Shown piece by piece: positions 1 through 9,156 of a stretch of DNA of 34,204 bases. Source of the stretch: Bacteroidales bacterium. GTDB taxonomy: Bacteria > Bacteroidota > Bacteroidia > Bacteroidales > UBA7960. The notes beneath the pieces are model-generated. The model did not search any database. It worked only from the letters and a program-made list of their open reading frames with translations, and had not been told where the DNA came from. The position numbers and the translations under genes were made by a program. The stretch covers positions 1 through 34,204 of the forward strand of contig PWLF01000100.1 in assembly GCA_003559475.1 (NCBI GenBank), given 5' to 3'. How positions within the stretch are numbered: the stretch's first letter is position 1; every line of letters starts with the position of its first letter.

Positions 1-55
1 AATAGTGATAAATTGCAATGCTTTTAACAATTATTAAACAAAAGAGGCTACCTTA

Positions 56-2155
56 TTATTTTAATCCACTTCTTTTCAAAAATGGTTCAATATCAGGTTC
101 ATTTCCTCTAAATTTAACATAGGCATCCATTCCTTCATAGATTGAATTTTTAGCCATTATATAATTACGAAATCTTTCTGCCATTTCCTGGTCAAAAATA
201 TCACCTGTTTCTTTGAAAGCCTGAAAAGCGTCAGCATCGAGAACCCCGGCCCATCTGTAAACATAATATCCTGCAGCATATCCCGGGCCGAATATATGTT
301 GAAAGTTTGTTGTTCTATATCTTGGAATTATTTCATCAATCAATCCAATTCTTTGCATAGAATTATTTTCAAACTCATTAACATCAGTATCTGAAGTTAT
401 ATCAGCTGTATGCCAATCCATATCAAGATAAGCTGCTGCGAAATATTCGGTTTGAATAAATCCTTGATTAAAGTGTTCGCTATTTCTTATTTTTTCTATT
501 AACTCATCAGGTATAACCTCACCCGTTTTATAATGAACAGCGTATTCTTTAAGTAAATCCGGATGACCGGCATAATTTTCAAGCATTTGGGAGGGCAGTT
601 CAACAAAATCCCTTGGCACACTTCTACTTGTTCTGTTATATCTGCCTTCTGCAAAGAAGTTATGCAAAGCATGACCAAACTCATGGAAATATGTTGTTGT
701 TTCATCCCAGCTTAACATAGCAGGATTATCTCCTGATGGTCTGGTAAAATTCATTACTATATAAACTATCGGAGCTATTCTTTCTCCATCTTTATAATGA
801 CCCATCCTGTATGCACCACACCATGCACCACTTCTTTTCCCTGGTCTTGGATGCGGATCGATATAAAGTATCCCTAAATGACTTCCGTCATTATCAAAAA
901 CTTCATACGCTTCAACTTCCTCATGATATACGGGAACTTCAGGTCTTTCTTTAAAAGTCAAGCCATAAAGTTTATTAGCTAATATAAAGTTGCCTTCACG
1001 TACATTATCAATGGTAAAGTAAGGTTTAATTTCATCCTCATCAAGATCATACTTTTCTTTACGTAAAATTTCAGCATAATACCACCAATCCCAGGCTTTA
1101 AGGTCAAAGTCTTTTCCTTCTCTGTCAATAATTTCTTGCATTTGAGTTAATTCTTTATTAGCTCTGTTTAAAGATGGTTCCCAAACTTCATCAAGAAAAT
1201 CATAAACATTTTGCGGATTTTCAGCCATTTGAATATCAGTAAAATATTCAGCATAATTATTGAATCCAAGCATTTGAGACATTTCCTGACGCAATTGCAA
1301 TAGTTCAATAAACAGTTCCTTATTATCATACTCATTACCATTATCTCCACGATTTACATAAGCAAGCAAAACTTTCTCTCTCAAATCTCTTCTGTCAGAG
1401 TACTGCAAGAAAGGAATTCTACTGGGATTATCCAAGGTTATCAACCACTTCCCCTCTTTTCCTTCATTTTCAGCTTGCTCAGCCGCAGCAGATAATACAT
1501 GATTAGGTAACCCTGCAATCTCATCTTCATCTTCTAAAAACAATTTAAAATTATTGTTTTCTGCTAACAAATTATCTCTTAATTCAAGAGAAACCATAGA
1601 CATTCTTTCATTTATCTCTTTAAGCCTTTCTCTTTTATCCTCAGGTAAAGCAACACCATTTCTTTCAAAATCACCGTATATTTTTTCTACTAGGATCATT
1701 TGTTCTTTATCAAGATCAAAATTTTCTCTTTCATTATATACATGCTCAATACGCTCAAATAAGTCCATATTAAAGCGTATTGAATTACTATGTTCTGAAA
1801 GCATCGGCGTAACATCCCTTGCAATTTCCTGAAGTTGAGGTGTTGTTTCAGCACTTCTTAAACCACCAAAAATTCTGGAAATTCTTGTAAGCTTTTCACC
1901 TGCATTATCAAAAGCAACTATAGTATTCTCAAAATCAGGAGATTCCTGATTATTCACAATAGCGTCTATTTCTTCTTTATGAAGATTCATTGCTTCCTTG
2001 AATGCCGGTAAAAAATGTTTATCCTCTATCAATTCAAATGGAGGAGCGCCAAAAGGTGTATCAAACTCCAATAATAGAGGATTTTTTTTCTTGTCCTGAG
2101 AACATCCTGCAATAAACATAATAACTAAAATTAAACAAAAACTGATTTTTTTCAT
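56..2155 (-). CDS. dcp: M3 family zinc metallopeptidase (peptidyl-dipeptidase/oligopeptidase), lipoprotein
   Basis: A 699-residue zinc peptidase of family M3 (Dcp/oligopeptidase A group), which trims short peptides. The zinc site is visible: HEFGH at residues 491-495, with the probable third ligand Glu519 in the downstream FVELPSQ segment. The N-terminus is a lipoprotein signal with lipobox IAGC, so Cys18 should be lipidated and the enzyme held at the cell envelope. The length is normal for the family. It lies downstream of the two BspA-like genes on the same strand, but a 224-bp gap suggests its own transcript; no clear promoter or terminator was found. Whether it acts as a dipeptidyl-carboxypeptidase or an endo-oligopeptidase cannot be decided from motifs, so the symbol is tentative. 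The family call itself is secure. Confidence 0.93.
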   Translation of the reverse strand: MKKISFCLILVIMFIAGCSQDKKKNPLLLEFDTPFGAPPFELIEDKHFLPAFKEAMNLHKEEIDAIVNNQESPDFENTIVAFDNAGEKLTRISRIFGGLRSAETTPQLQEIARDVTPMLSEHSNSIRFNMDLFERIEHVYNERENFDLDKEQMILVEKIYGDFERNGVALPEDKRERLKEINERMSMVSLELRDNLLAENNNFKLFLEDEDEIAGLPNHVLSAAAEQAENEGKEGKWLITLDNPSRIPFLQYSDRRDLREKVLLAYVNRGDNGNEYDNKELFIELLQLRQEMSQMLGFNNYAEYFTDIQMAENPQNVYDFLDEVWEPSLNRANKELTQMQEIIDREGKDFDLKAWDWWYYAEILRKEKYDLDEDEIKPYFTIDNVREGNFILANKLYGLTFKERPEVPVYHEEVEAYEVFDNDGSHLGILYIDPHPRPGKRSGAWCGAYRMGHYKDGERIAPIVYIVMNFTRPSGDNPAMLSWDETTTYFHEFGHALHNFFAEGRYNRTSRSVPRDFVELPSQMLENYAGHPDLLKEYAVHYKTGEVIPDELIEKIRNSEHFNQGFIQTEYFAAAYLDMDWHTADITSDTDVNEFENNSMQRIGLIDEIIPRYRTTNFQHIFGPGYAAGYYVYRWAGVLDADAFQAFKETGDIFDQEMAERFRNYIMAKNSIYEGMDAYVKFRGNEPDIEPFLKRSGLK

Positions 2156-2379
2156 AATACTAATTTTTTACTAAACACTTATTTATTAAAATTTTATAAT
2201 TTAAATTTACTTATAAAGCAAATACATGATTTTCAGGCGCTTATTTATTTATTAAATTAGCTTGATTATTTTTAAAACCCTAATAATAAAGCAGTTAGGC
2301 AAAGAATAATTCGGTTTATTTTGAAAGACAATATTACACATTTTTTTTATCTTTTGCTATAATTTTATATTTTTTAATT

Positions 2380-5300
2380 TTAGTAATAATACTCTCCGGT
2401 ATCTCCACCATCAAAAATTTGCCAGTTAAATTTATTAATTATAAGATCCCTTCTTTGTTTAGGTAATCCAAGGTCATACTGGCTTCCTCCTCCAATAAAA
2501 ATCATATCATTTTGCAAATCAAGATATGACCACTTAATTAACAATTTATTATAATTTCTAGTAGATAATTTAGAATCTTTCAAAAAAGCTCCAAAATTTT
2601 TAACATTACTAACATCCCATTCAGATATATCTTGATCAAATTTTGAATTAAAAAACATTCCAAACATATTTTCCACATTATTCACATTCCAACTACTTAT
2701 ATCCTGATTAAAATCAGATGAAACAAACATTCCAAGCATATTTTCAACATTCCCGACATCCCAATTATCTAAAGGTTGATTAAATGACGTATTTTTATCA
2801 AACATAAATGACATATCTTCCACATTGCTTACATCCCAAGCATTAATATCCTGATTAAAATTCTTAGCTTTAGAGAAAACTCCTGACATGTTAGTTACAT
2901 TACCTACATCCCACCCTGAAACATCTTGATTAAATTCAGAATTACTAAAAAGGCGTTGCATGTTTTCTACTTTACTAACATCCCAATTATCTATAGGTTG
3001 ATTAAATGACTTATTATGATAAAACATAAATGACATATCTTTGAGGTTAGAAACATTCCAATTACTAATATCATGATTGAAAGGTGAAAAACTAAACATA
3101 TAACTTGTAGTCTCAGCATTACTAAGGTCCCAATTGCTAACATCCATATTTATATTAGAAAAATAAAACATTTTAGAAAAATCAGTAACATTAGCTGATG
3201 TTTCATCAAAATAATCAAGAGCTGTAAATTGATTTATCATCATTGTTCCACTAAACATTAACTTTGCGGAAGTAATTCCTGAAACTCCGTTAGAAACAGG
3301 TGTTATAACATCAACAAGCATATCTGTATAATTAACGGCATAACTATAAGGGTCGCCAATATAAAAACTAATTCTCTTAGCTTCTCCTTTCAGCTTTATA
3401 GCCCAATATCCCGGCTCTCCATAATCATGAGAAAGAATTTCAGAACCGTTAACTATTTCGGAACTACCATCACCCCATTGAACTTCAAGATTAGAAGCAT
3501 CCTCAACCAAAAATTTATAATTTGTTCTATTTCCACTTGTTTCAATAGCAAAACAAAAATACTCTTCTTCATCTTCAGGTGGGACAAATTCAAAATAAGC
3601 GGTTACTGTTGCATCATGAATTGGTAGAGCAATTAAAGTTTCAGCCAGTTCAGGCTCTTCAATATCAATATCATCAGATTCCCATCTAACAAATTGATAA
3701 TAAGGACTTGGCACTGCTTTTATTTCAATTGTATCAAGAAAATTATAATACCGAGCTCCATAAACTTTTCCCCGTTTATCAGGGACTACTTCTAAATCCA
3801 ATCTAAATCTAACAAATTCATCAACATTTCCGTCATCAAAAATATGCCAATAAAACTCAGACATAATATAATCACGCCTTTCTGAGGGGATTCCTTTTTT
3901 ATATTTTGAATTATTAGCCATAAATCGAACATTTTTTTGAAGATCTAAGAAAGACCATTTCATTAATAAATTACTATAATTATCAACTGATAATTGAGCT
4001 GTTCCTCCCAAAAAATTAAAAAATTCAGACACATTAGAAACATCCCATTTACTAATATCCTGGTCAAAACAGGAATCAAAGAACATGTAATCCATTCTTT
4101 GGACATTACTAACATCCCAACTTCCAATATCTTGATTAAAAGGTGTTTCGTAAAACATAGCATACATATTTATAACATTCTCCACATTCCAATTTCCAAT
4201 GTCCTGATTAAATGGAGTATCGCGAAACATATTAGGCGTAGCTAAAGCACTACTAAGATCCCAATTTCCGATATCTTGATTAAACGGTGAGTTAACAAAC
4301 ATCCCATTAAAATATTCTCCATTGCTTACATCCCAATTGCTAATATCACTATTAAAATCTGACATCTCAAACATATAAGAAAAAATTGTAATATCAGAAG
4401 ATACTTCATCAAAAAAATTCTCACAGCTAAAAGATTTAATCCCGGTATAAGCAAACATTCTGTATGCACTTACCAGCCCTTTAATACCATTTGAAACCGG
4501 AGAATAAACATCCCTCAACATATTAGAATATTCGCAATCCCATACATATTGATAAAAATCTGCAGTATTTATTGAAAACCTTTCAAGTTCTCCTTCTACT
4601 GCTATTAACCATCTTCCGGCTTTCCCATAATCATGTTTGGGCTCTCCATCATGATAAAAAACATCATAATTTCCATCACCCCAATCAACTTCAAAATAAT
4701 CAACTCCACTAATAAGAAAACTATATTCAGTATTATCTTCTGTTGTTTCAATTTCAAAATAAAACAAATCGTCTTTACCAATAAAAACACTAGTGGATTT
4801 TTTTTCACTGTAACCACAACTATTTTGCGAAATAACAGAAATATTTCCTTGTTCCTGACCTGCATTTACTATAATTCTATTGGTGCCTTGTCCGCTAATA
4901 ATTTCCCATCCATCAGAAACTTCCCAGTTATAAGTATTCCATGGATAAACTTCTTCTACTTCATAAACTAAACTCTGTTCATTTTTCAAGACAACCTTTT
5001 TCCCATAAATATGCACAGGTTTATCCGGAGGCTCATTGTTAATTCTAAACAAATAAGAATGATCTCTTGTAGGCATAGATTTAATAATATCATAATCGCT
5101 GAAACCATAACTTTTCGTTGCATAGCCTGTAAATTGCAACTCGTCACCAATACCAAACAAAAAATCTTTATTTGAGCTTTCACTTTCTTGTTGATTCTTG
5201 ATATATGACATTCCATTATAGATTATTTCGGGATACATTCTCTGATTATTATTTCCTATGCGAAGCATGATATTTCTTTCTATTTGAAAATCTGATCTTA

Positions 5301-5736
5301 CTACTAAAATGTAATTATTTTGATTACAGCCTAAAAAAGAAAAATTATGAGAACCCTTATCCAAAAAAGATTTATCGTAAGTTAACATTCTTCCATTCAT
5401 GTCAAAAACCTCTATAATGAATTCTCCGGGTTTTGCAACATCAAGGTCAAATTTTGTTCTGTTTGAAAAGGGATTTGGATAGTTATTTGATAATTTCATT
5501 TGATTTATATCAGAATTAAAATAATCTATGTTAGTTATAAATAATTCTAATATAGTATCCGGATAATAAATAGTTTTTACTCCCCCACTAGATAGGTTTT
5601 CAATTTTAACACTATCTAATTGAGCATATTCACAATTATACTCTGCAGAAAATTCAAATTTTAGTGATTTATTTTGAGATTTTAAACTCACTAAAAAAAA
5701 TAAAGTAATAGTAAATAAGAAAACTGATTTTTTCAT
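2380..5736 (-). CDS. BspA-family (DUF285) repeat surface protein with N-terminal T9SS-like domain, paralog 1
   Basis: A 1118-residue predicted secreted protein. In order: signal peptide (about 1-20); a conserved leader with a YPDT motif (about 22-65); a segment at 80-160 that reads like a T9SS type A sorting domain (NYPNPF, TKFDL, FDMNGR, LDKGSHNF); and a PKD/Ig-like domain around 240-320. Two modules follow, each with a WGDG motif and a run of ~25-residue DUF285 repeats (MFxxSxFNQDISNWDVSNVxNM). I count five repeats in the first run and eight in the second. Each run closes with a cap around NYxxLLxKWS and FDDG/FDGG. A divergent InlB-like segment separates the modules. Such repeats occur in BspA-like adhesins, so a role in surface binding is likely, but no ligand can be named. 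There is no C-terminal sorting domain. The next paralog lies 46 bp upstream. Confidence 0.88.
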   Translation of the reverse strand: MKKSVFLFTITLFFLVSLKSQNKSLKFEFSAEYNCEYAQLDSVKIENLSSGGVKTIYYPDTILELFITNIDYFNSDINQMKLSNNYPNPFSNRTKFDLDVAKPGEFIIEVFDMNGRMLTYDKSFLDKGSHNFSFLGCNQNNYILVVRSDFQIERNIMLRIGNNNQRMYPEIIYNGMSYIKNQQESESSNKDFLFGIGDELQFTGYATKSYGFSDYDIIKSMPTRDHSYLFRINNEPPDKPVHIYGKKVVLKNEQSLVYEVEEVYPWNTYNWEVSDGWEIISGQGTNRIIVNAGQEQGNISVISQNSCGYSEKKSTSVFIGKDDLFYFEIETTEDNTEYSFLISGVDYFEVDWGDGNYDVFYHDGEPKHDYGKAGRWLIAVEGELERFSINTADFYQYVWDCEYSNMLRDVYSPVSNGIKGLVSAYRMFAYTGIKSFSCENFFDEVSSDITIFSYMFEMSDFNSDISNWDVSNGEYFNGMFVNSPFNQDIGNWDLSSALATPNMFRDTPFNQDIGNWNVENVINMYAMFYETPFNQDIGSWDVSNVQRMDYMFFDSCFDQDISKWDVSNVSEFFNFLGGTAQLSVDNYSNLLMKWSFLDLQKNVRFMANNSKYKKGIPSERRDYIMSEFYWHIFDDGNVDEFVRFRLDLEVVPDKRGKVYGARYYNFLDTIEIKAVPSPYYQFVRWESDDIDIEEPELAETLIALPIHDATVTAYFEFVPPEDEEEYFCFAIETSGNRTNYKFLVEDASNLEVQWGDGSSEIVNGSEILSHDYGEPGYWAIKLKGEAKRISFYIGDPYSYAVNYTDMLVDVITPVSNGVSGITSAKLMFSGTMMINQFTALDYFDETSANVTDFSKMFYFSNINMDVSNWDLSNAETTSYMFSFSPFNHDISNWNVSNLKDMSFMFYHNKSFNQPIDNWDVSKVENMQRLFSNSEFNQDVSGWDVGNVTNMSGVFSKAKNFNQDINAWDVSNVEDMSFMFDKNTSFNQPLDNWDVGNVENMLGMFVSSDFNQDISSWNVNNVENMFGMFFNSKFDQDISEWDVSNVKNFGAFLKDSKLSTRNYNKLLIKWSYLDLQNDMIFIGGGSQYDLGLPKQRRDLIINKFNWQIFDGGDTGEYYY

Positions 5737-5782
5737 AGTTTTTAAGTTTTAGTTAAGGTTAATTAATTATTTTTTTAAATTT

Positions 5783-7906
5783 TTAAAATTTTTCAAAATA
5801 TTGTCCGGAACTTCCTCCATCTTCAATAGTCCATCCAAATTCATCAATAATAAATTGTCTTCTTTCTTCAGGATAACCAAGGTCATATTTGCTAGCACCT
5901 CCATTAAAAATTATATTTTCTTGCAAGTTTCTTTTAGACCATTCTATAAGCAATTTATTGTAATTTTCTGTTGACATTTCAGCTCCATATAAGAAATATT
6001 CGATATTTTCAATATTTTCAATATTCCAGCCACTAATATCTTGGTCAAAATCTGAATAAGCAAACATTGCTCTCATATTTTCTACATTACTTACATCCCA
6101 GTCACTTATATCATGATTAAAAGGAGTTTCTAAAAACATTGATTCCATATACATTACATTTCTTACATCCCATTTACTAATGTTTTGATTAAAAGGTGAA
6201 AAATAAAACATTCCACTCATATTTATTGCATTTGAAATATCCCAATCTCCAATATTTTGGTTAAAAGGAGTTTTAGAAAACATATATTGCATTGCCTCTA
6301 CATTACCTATATTCCAGTTGCTAATATCTTGATTAAACGGACTATAGCTAAACATACGTATCATACTATTAACATTTTCAACATTCCACTTACCAATATT
6401 TTGATTAAAAGGAGATCCTTTAAACATATGTGTCATATCTTCAACTTTACTTACATCCCAATTACCAATTTCTTGATTAAAATCAGAAAAATGAAACATA
6501 TATGACATATTTTCAACATTGCTTACATCCCAATTACTAATATCCTGATTAAAGGATGAGAGTTCAAACATATACGACATTGATACAACATTAGCAGATG
6601 CCTCATCAAAGAAATTTTTACAAGTAAAACTTTCAACTTTAACATTTCCAAACATAGAATCTGCATATTTAATACCTTCAATACCATAAGATACAGGCGA
6701 TAAAATATCTTTTAAATTTTTAGCATAATCATTAAGTAGCCGGTAAGCATTGAACCCAAATAAAGCAGCTTTTCCTGACACATTTACTGTCCATTCATAT
6801 CTTCCATTATAGAAGTGATCAACTATTTTTGTTCCATTAATAGTATCAACAGTTCCGTCACCCCAGTCAATCATTAGGTCTTCAGCGTCACGCACTTTTA
6901 ATCTTATTCTAAAAGGATATTGTTTTGTCTCATAAACAAACGCAAAAGAATCATTGTGCACTACTCTTACTCTTGTCCAATTAAAATTGCTTAAGCCACA
7001 GTTATTTTGAGCTCTTACAGAAATACTTCCTTCACTTTTCCCTGCATTAACAACAATTGAATTTGTTCCTTGTCCGCTAATTATTTCCCAATCATCCGGA
7101 ACATTCCAATTATAAATTGCTCCCTTAATTTTTTCAGTTTCATACACCAAACCTTCTTCATATTCATGTACAACTTCTTTTCCTGTGGCGATATTAGGCA
7201 ATGAGGGTCTATCTGAATTAATATAAAATTCTACTAAAGCATCATAATAAGGAACAAACCTGACTGTATCACTATAAACATTATTATCAGTAATATGTCC
7301 TATAAACTCTAAAGTATCATTTTTATAAAACTCAAACCCTTTAGTTTTATTAAACTTATTAAATTTATTATATTTATCATGAACAATACCATTATAATAT
7401 AAAGCGGGGTTTCTGTTTTGCCCCGAATGCTGAATCATAACCTTCTGAAAATCGCCAAAGTCAGTACTCACATTCAATATATAAATATTATTATTATCTG
7501 CGTAAAATGTAAAATTGTGAATTCCTTCATTTAAATACATTTTTTTAGAAATAATTTTTTTACCTAACAAATCAAAAATTCGTATTGTAGCATTGGTGTT
7601 TTCAGGAGAAGTTAAATTAAATTTCGTCTTTTCTGTAAAAGGGTTAGGGAAGTTTTGCGATAATTTTATTCCATGTTTGTTACCTTCCAATATTCCGGTT
7701 GAAGATATTGGTTCAAGATATAATACTGTATCAGGATATAAGAGAGTTTTCGTTTCACCCCTCGAAATATTATTAACAGTTATACTATCCAAAGGATAGT
7801 TTTCGCATAAATTATTTGCTGTAAAAACAAGCCTGATTGATTTGTTATTGCTATGTAAATTAGCAAAATAGCAGAAAAGTAATAATACAAAAATTGTCTT
7901 TTTCAT
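5783..7906 (-). CDS. BspA-family (DUF285) repeat surface protein with N-terminal T9SS-like domain, paralog 2
   Basis: A 707-residue paralog of the neighbouring gene with only one repeat module. It has a signal peptide (about 1-20), the same leader with YPDT, a T9SS-like segment at 80-160 (NFPNPF, TKFNL, FDLLGK, LNEGIHNF, NIYILNV), a PKD/Ig-like domain (NWNVPDDWEIISGQGT), one WGDG domain, eight DUF285 repeats and the cap ending in IEDGGSSGQYF. It is probably a secreted or surface-bound protein. The pair likely arose by tandem duplication and may be co-transcribed, since only 46 bp separate them. No promoter was found in the short gap after the tRNA terminator, so the start of transcription is unclear. 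Like its paralog it ends without a C-terminal sorting domain. Confidence 0.88.
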   Translation of the reverse strand: MKKTIFVLLLFCYFANLHSNNKSIRLVFTANNLCENYPLDSITVNNISRGETKTLLYPDTVLYLEPISSTGILEGNKHGIKLSQNFPNPFTEKTKFNLTSPENTNATIRIFDLLGKKIISKKMYLNEGIHNFTFYADNNNIYILNVSTDFGDFQKVMIQHSGQNRNPALYYNGIVHDKYNKFNKFNKTKGFEFYKNDTLEFIGHITDNNVYSDTVRFVPYYDALVEFYINSDRPSLPNIATGKEVVHEYEEGLVYETEKIKGAIYNWNVPDDWEIISGQGTNSIVVNAGKSEGSISVRAQNNCGLSNFNWTRVRVVHNDSFAFVYETKQYPFRIRLKVRDAEDLMIDWGDGTVDTINGTKIVDHFYNGRYEWTVNVSGKAALFGFNAYRLLNDYAKNLKDILSPVSYGIEGIKYADSMFGNVKVESFTCKNFFDEASANVVSMSYMFELSSFNQDISNWDVSNVENMSYMFHFSDFNQEIGNWDVSKVEDMTHMFKGSPFNQNIGKWNVENVNSMIRMFSYSPFNQDISNWNIGNVEAMQYMFSKTPFNQNIGDWDISNAINMSGMFYFSPFNQNISKWDVRNVMYMESMFLETPFNHDISDWDVSNVENMRAMFAYSDFDQDISGWNIENIENIEYFLYGAEMSTENYNKLLIEWSKRNLQENIIFNGGASKYDLGYPEERRQFIIDEFGWTIEDGGSSGQYFEKF

Positions 7907-7937
7907 AGATTAATTGGGTTAAAGAGTTAAAAATTAT

Positions 7938-7974
7938 AAAAAAAGCCTTGTAAACTAAGATGTTCACAAGGCTT
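7938..7974 (-). terminator. Rho-independent terminator of the initiator tRNA
   Basis: A perfect 9-bp stem (AAGCCTTGT at 7943-7951 with ACAAGGCTT at 7966-7974) is followed on the minus strand by seven T residues. It starts three bases after the tRNA 3' end, so it should end the tRNA transcript and insulate the BspA-like genes. Confidence 0.85.
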
Positions 7975-7976
7975 AG

Positions 7977-8048
<72 letters not shown>

Positions 8049-8171
8049 ATATATTTAATAAATTTTATTGTCAATTATTAGAATATAGTAATTTCTTCTT
8101 TTATCTTAATTTGCTATTATAATTGTATAACTCAAAGAACTATCTATATAAATATCATAAATTTGAAAGTG

Positions 8172-8201
8172 CAAAGTTAAAGGATTTTTATTAATAAGCA
8201 A
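8172..8201 (-). promoter_or_regulatory. Promoter of tRNA-fMet (TTG-N19-TAACTTTG)
   Basis: On the minus strand TTG (8201-8199) is followed after exactly 19 bases by TAACTTTG (8179-8172), an exact match to the Bacteroidota housekeeping promoter pattern TTG-N19-TAnnTTTG. Transcription would start about 8165, roughly 117 bases before the mature tRNA, implying a processed 5' leader. Confidence 0.7.
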
Positions 8202-8231
8202 TAATAAAGTCAAATAAATTAACAAAAGCAT

Positions 8232-8239
8232 TAACTTTG
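8232..8239 (+). promoter_or_regulatory. -7 box (TAACTTTG) for era
   Basis: TAACTTTG matches the Bacteroidota -7 element and lies 37 bp before the chosen era start, giving a leader of about 30 nt. No TTG is seen at the usual -33 spacing. With the tRNA promoter it forms a 12-bp perfect inverted repeat (8169-8180 and 8231-8242). Confidence 0.5.
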
Positions 8240-8275
8240 CACCTTAATTTTAATAGTACAACATATTTTCTAAAA

Positions 8276-9151
8276 ATGCATAAAGCCGGATTTATTAATA
8301 TAATTGGAAACCCCAATGTAGGTAAGTCAACATTGATGAATAACTTAATCGGTGAGAAGTTAGCTATCGTCACGCCAAAAGTTCAAACAACAAGACATCG
8401 CATTATGGGTATTTATAATGATAACGACTGCCAGGTTGTTTTTTCAGATACGCCTGGAATAATTGAACCAAAATACAAGTTGCAGGAAAAAATGATGATT
8501 TTTGTTGAAACTGCTCTTGAAGATGCTGATATTTTTATCTTATTAACAGAAATTCATGAGAGATTTGATCATGAAAAAATTCTTAATAAACTAAAAAAAT
8601 CTAATGTACCTGTAATTGTCTTAATAAACAAGATTGATCTTGCTACGCAAGATGAAGTAGTTGAAAAGTGTGAAGAATGGAAAAAATCATATCCAAATTG
8701 GAAAGTACTGCCTGTTTCAGCACTTAAAGGGTTTAATATTATCACAGTATTTAATAAAATTCTTGAGTTATTGCCGGAATCACCTCCATATTTCCCTAAA
8801 GATCAATTTTCAGATAAGCCTATAAGATTTTTCGTTTCTGAAACTATAAGAGAGAAAATTTTACTTAACTATAAAAAGGAAATACCTTACTCTGTTGAAG
8901 TAACTGTTGAGTCATATAAAGATGAGGGCAAAATTGTAAAAATCAGAAGTATTATATTTGTTTCAAGAGACTCTCAAAAAGCAATATTAATTGGTCATAA
9001 GGGTAATGCTTTAAAAAAAGTCGGCACACAAGCACGCGAAGAAATTGAGCAGTTTATAGGCAAGCAAGTTTTTTTGGAATTGCACGTTAAAGTAAATAAA
9101 AACTGGAGAGAAAACGAAAATAAACTTCGTAATTTCGGATACATTAAATAA
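8276..9151 (+). CDS. era: GTPase Era
   Basis: Era is an essential GTPase that binds the 3' end of 16S rRNA during small-subunit assembly. The G domain shows the P-loop GNPNVGKS (residues 11-18), the switch motif QTTRH, DTPG and NKID, followed by a C-terminal KH RNA-binding domain (about 200-291, ending ...ENKLRNFGYIK). I place the start at 8276, giving 291 residues: the protein then begins directly with the conserved MHKAGF segment. The longer in-frame start at 8237 lies inside the -7 promoter box and would add 13 residues unlike Era. The next gene, der, starts 5 bp after the stop, so the two are almost certainly co-transcribed. Confidence 0.96.
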   Translation: MHKAGFINIIGNPNVGKSTLMNNLIGEKLAIVTPKVQTTRHRIMGIYNDNDCQVVFSDTPGIIEPKYKLQEKMMIFVETALEDADIFILLTEIHERFDHEKILNKLKKSNVPVIVLINKIDLATQDEVVEKCEEWKKSYPNWKVLPVSALKGFNIITVFNKILELLPESPPYFPKDQFSDKPIRFFVSETIREKILLNYKKEIPYSVEVTVESYKDEGKIVKIRSIIFVSRDSQKAILIGHKGNALKKVGTQAREEIEQFIGKQVFLELHVKVNKNWRENENKLRNFGYIK

Positions 9152-9156
9152 ATAAA

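Noticed and set aside
1-55. Sequence after the M3 peptidase stop codon, checked for a terminator
   Set aside because: No stem followed by a T-run is visible in these bases; any terminator lies outside the window.
2156-2379. 224-bp gap between the BspA-like gene and the M3 peptidase gene, examined for RNA structure or a promoter
   Set aside because: Only AT-rich sequence without a convincing stem, T-run or TAnnTTTG at proper spacing was found.
2600-4400. Regular ~75-bp repeats that look CRISPR-like at first glance
   Set aside because: They are in-frame DUF285 protein repeats with gradually changing units and no spacer/repeat contrast.
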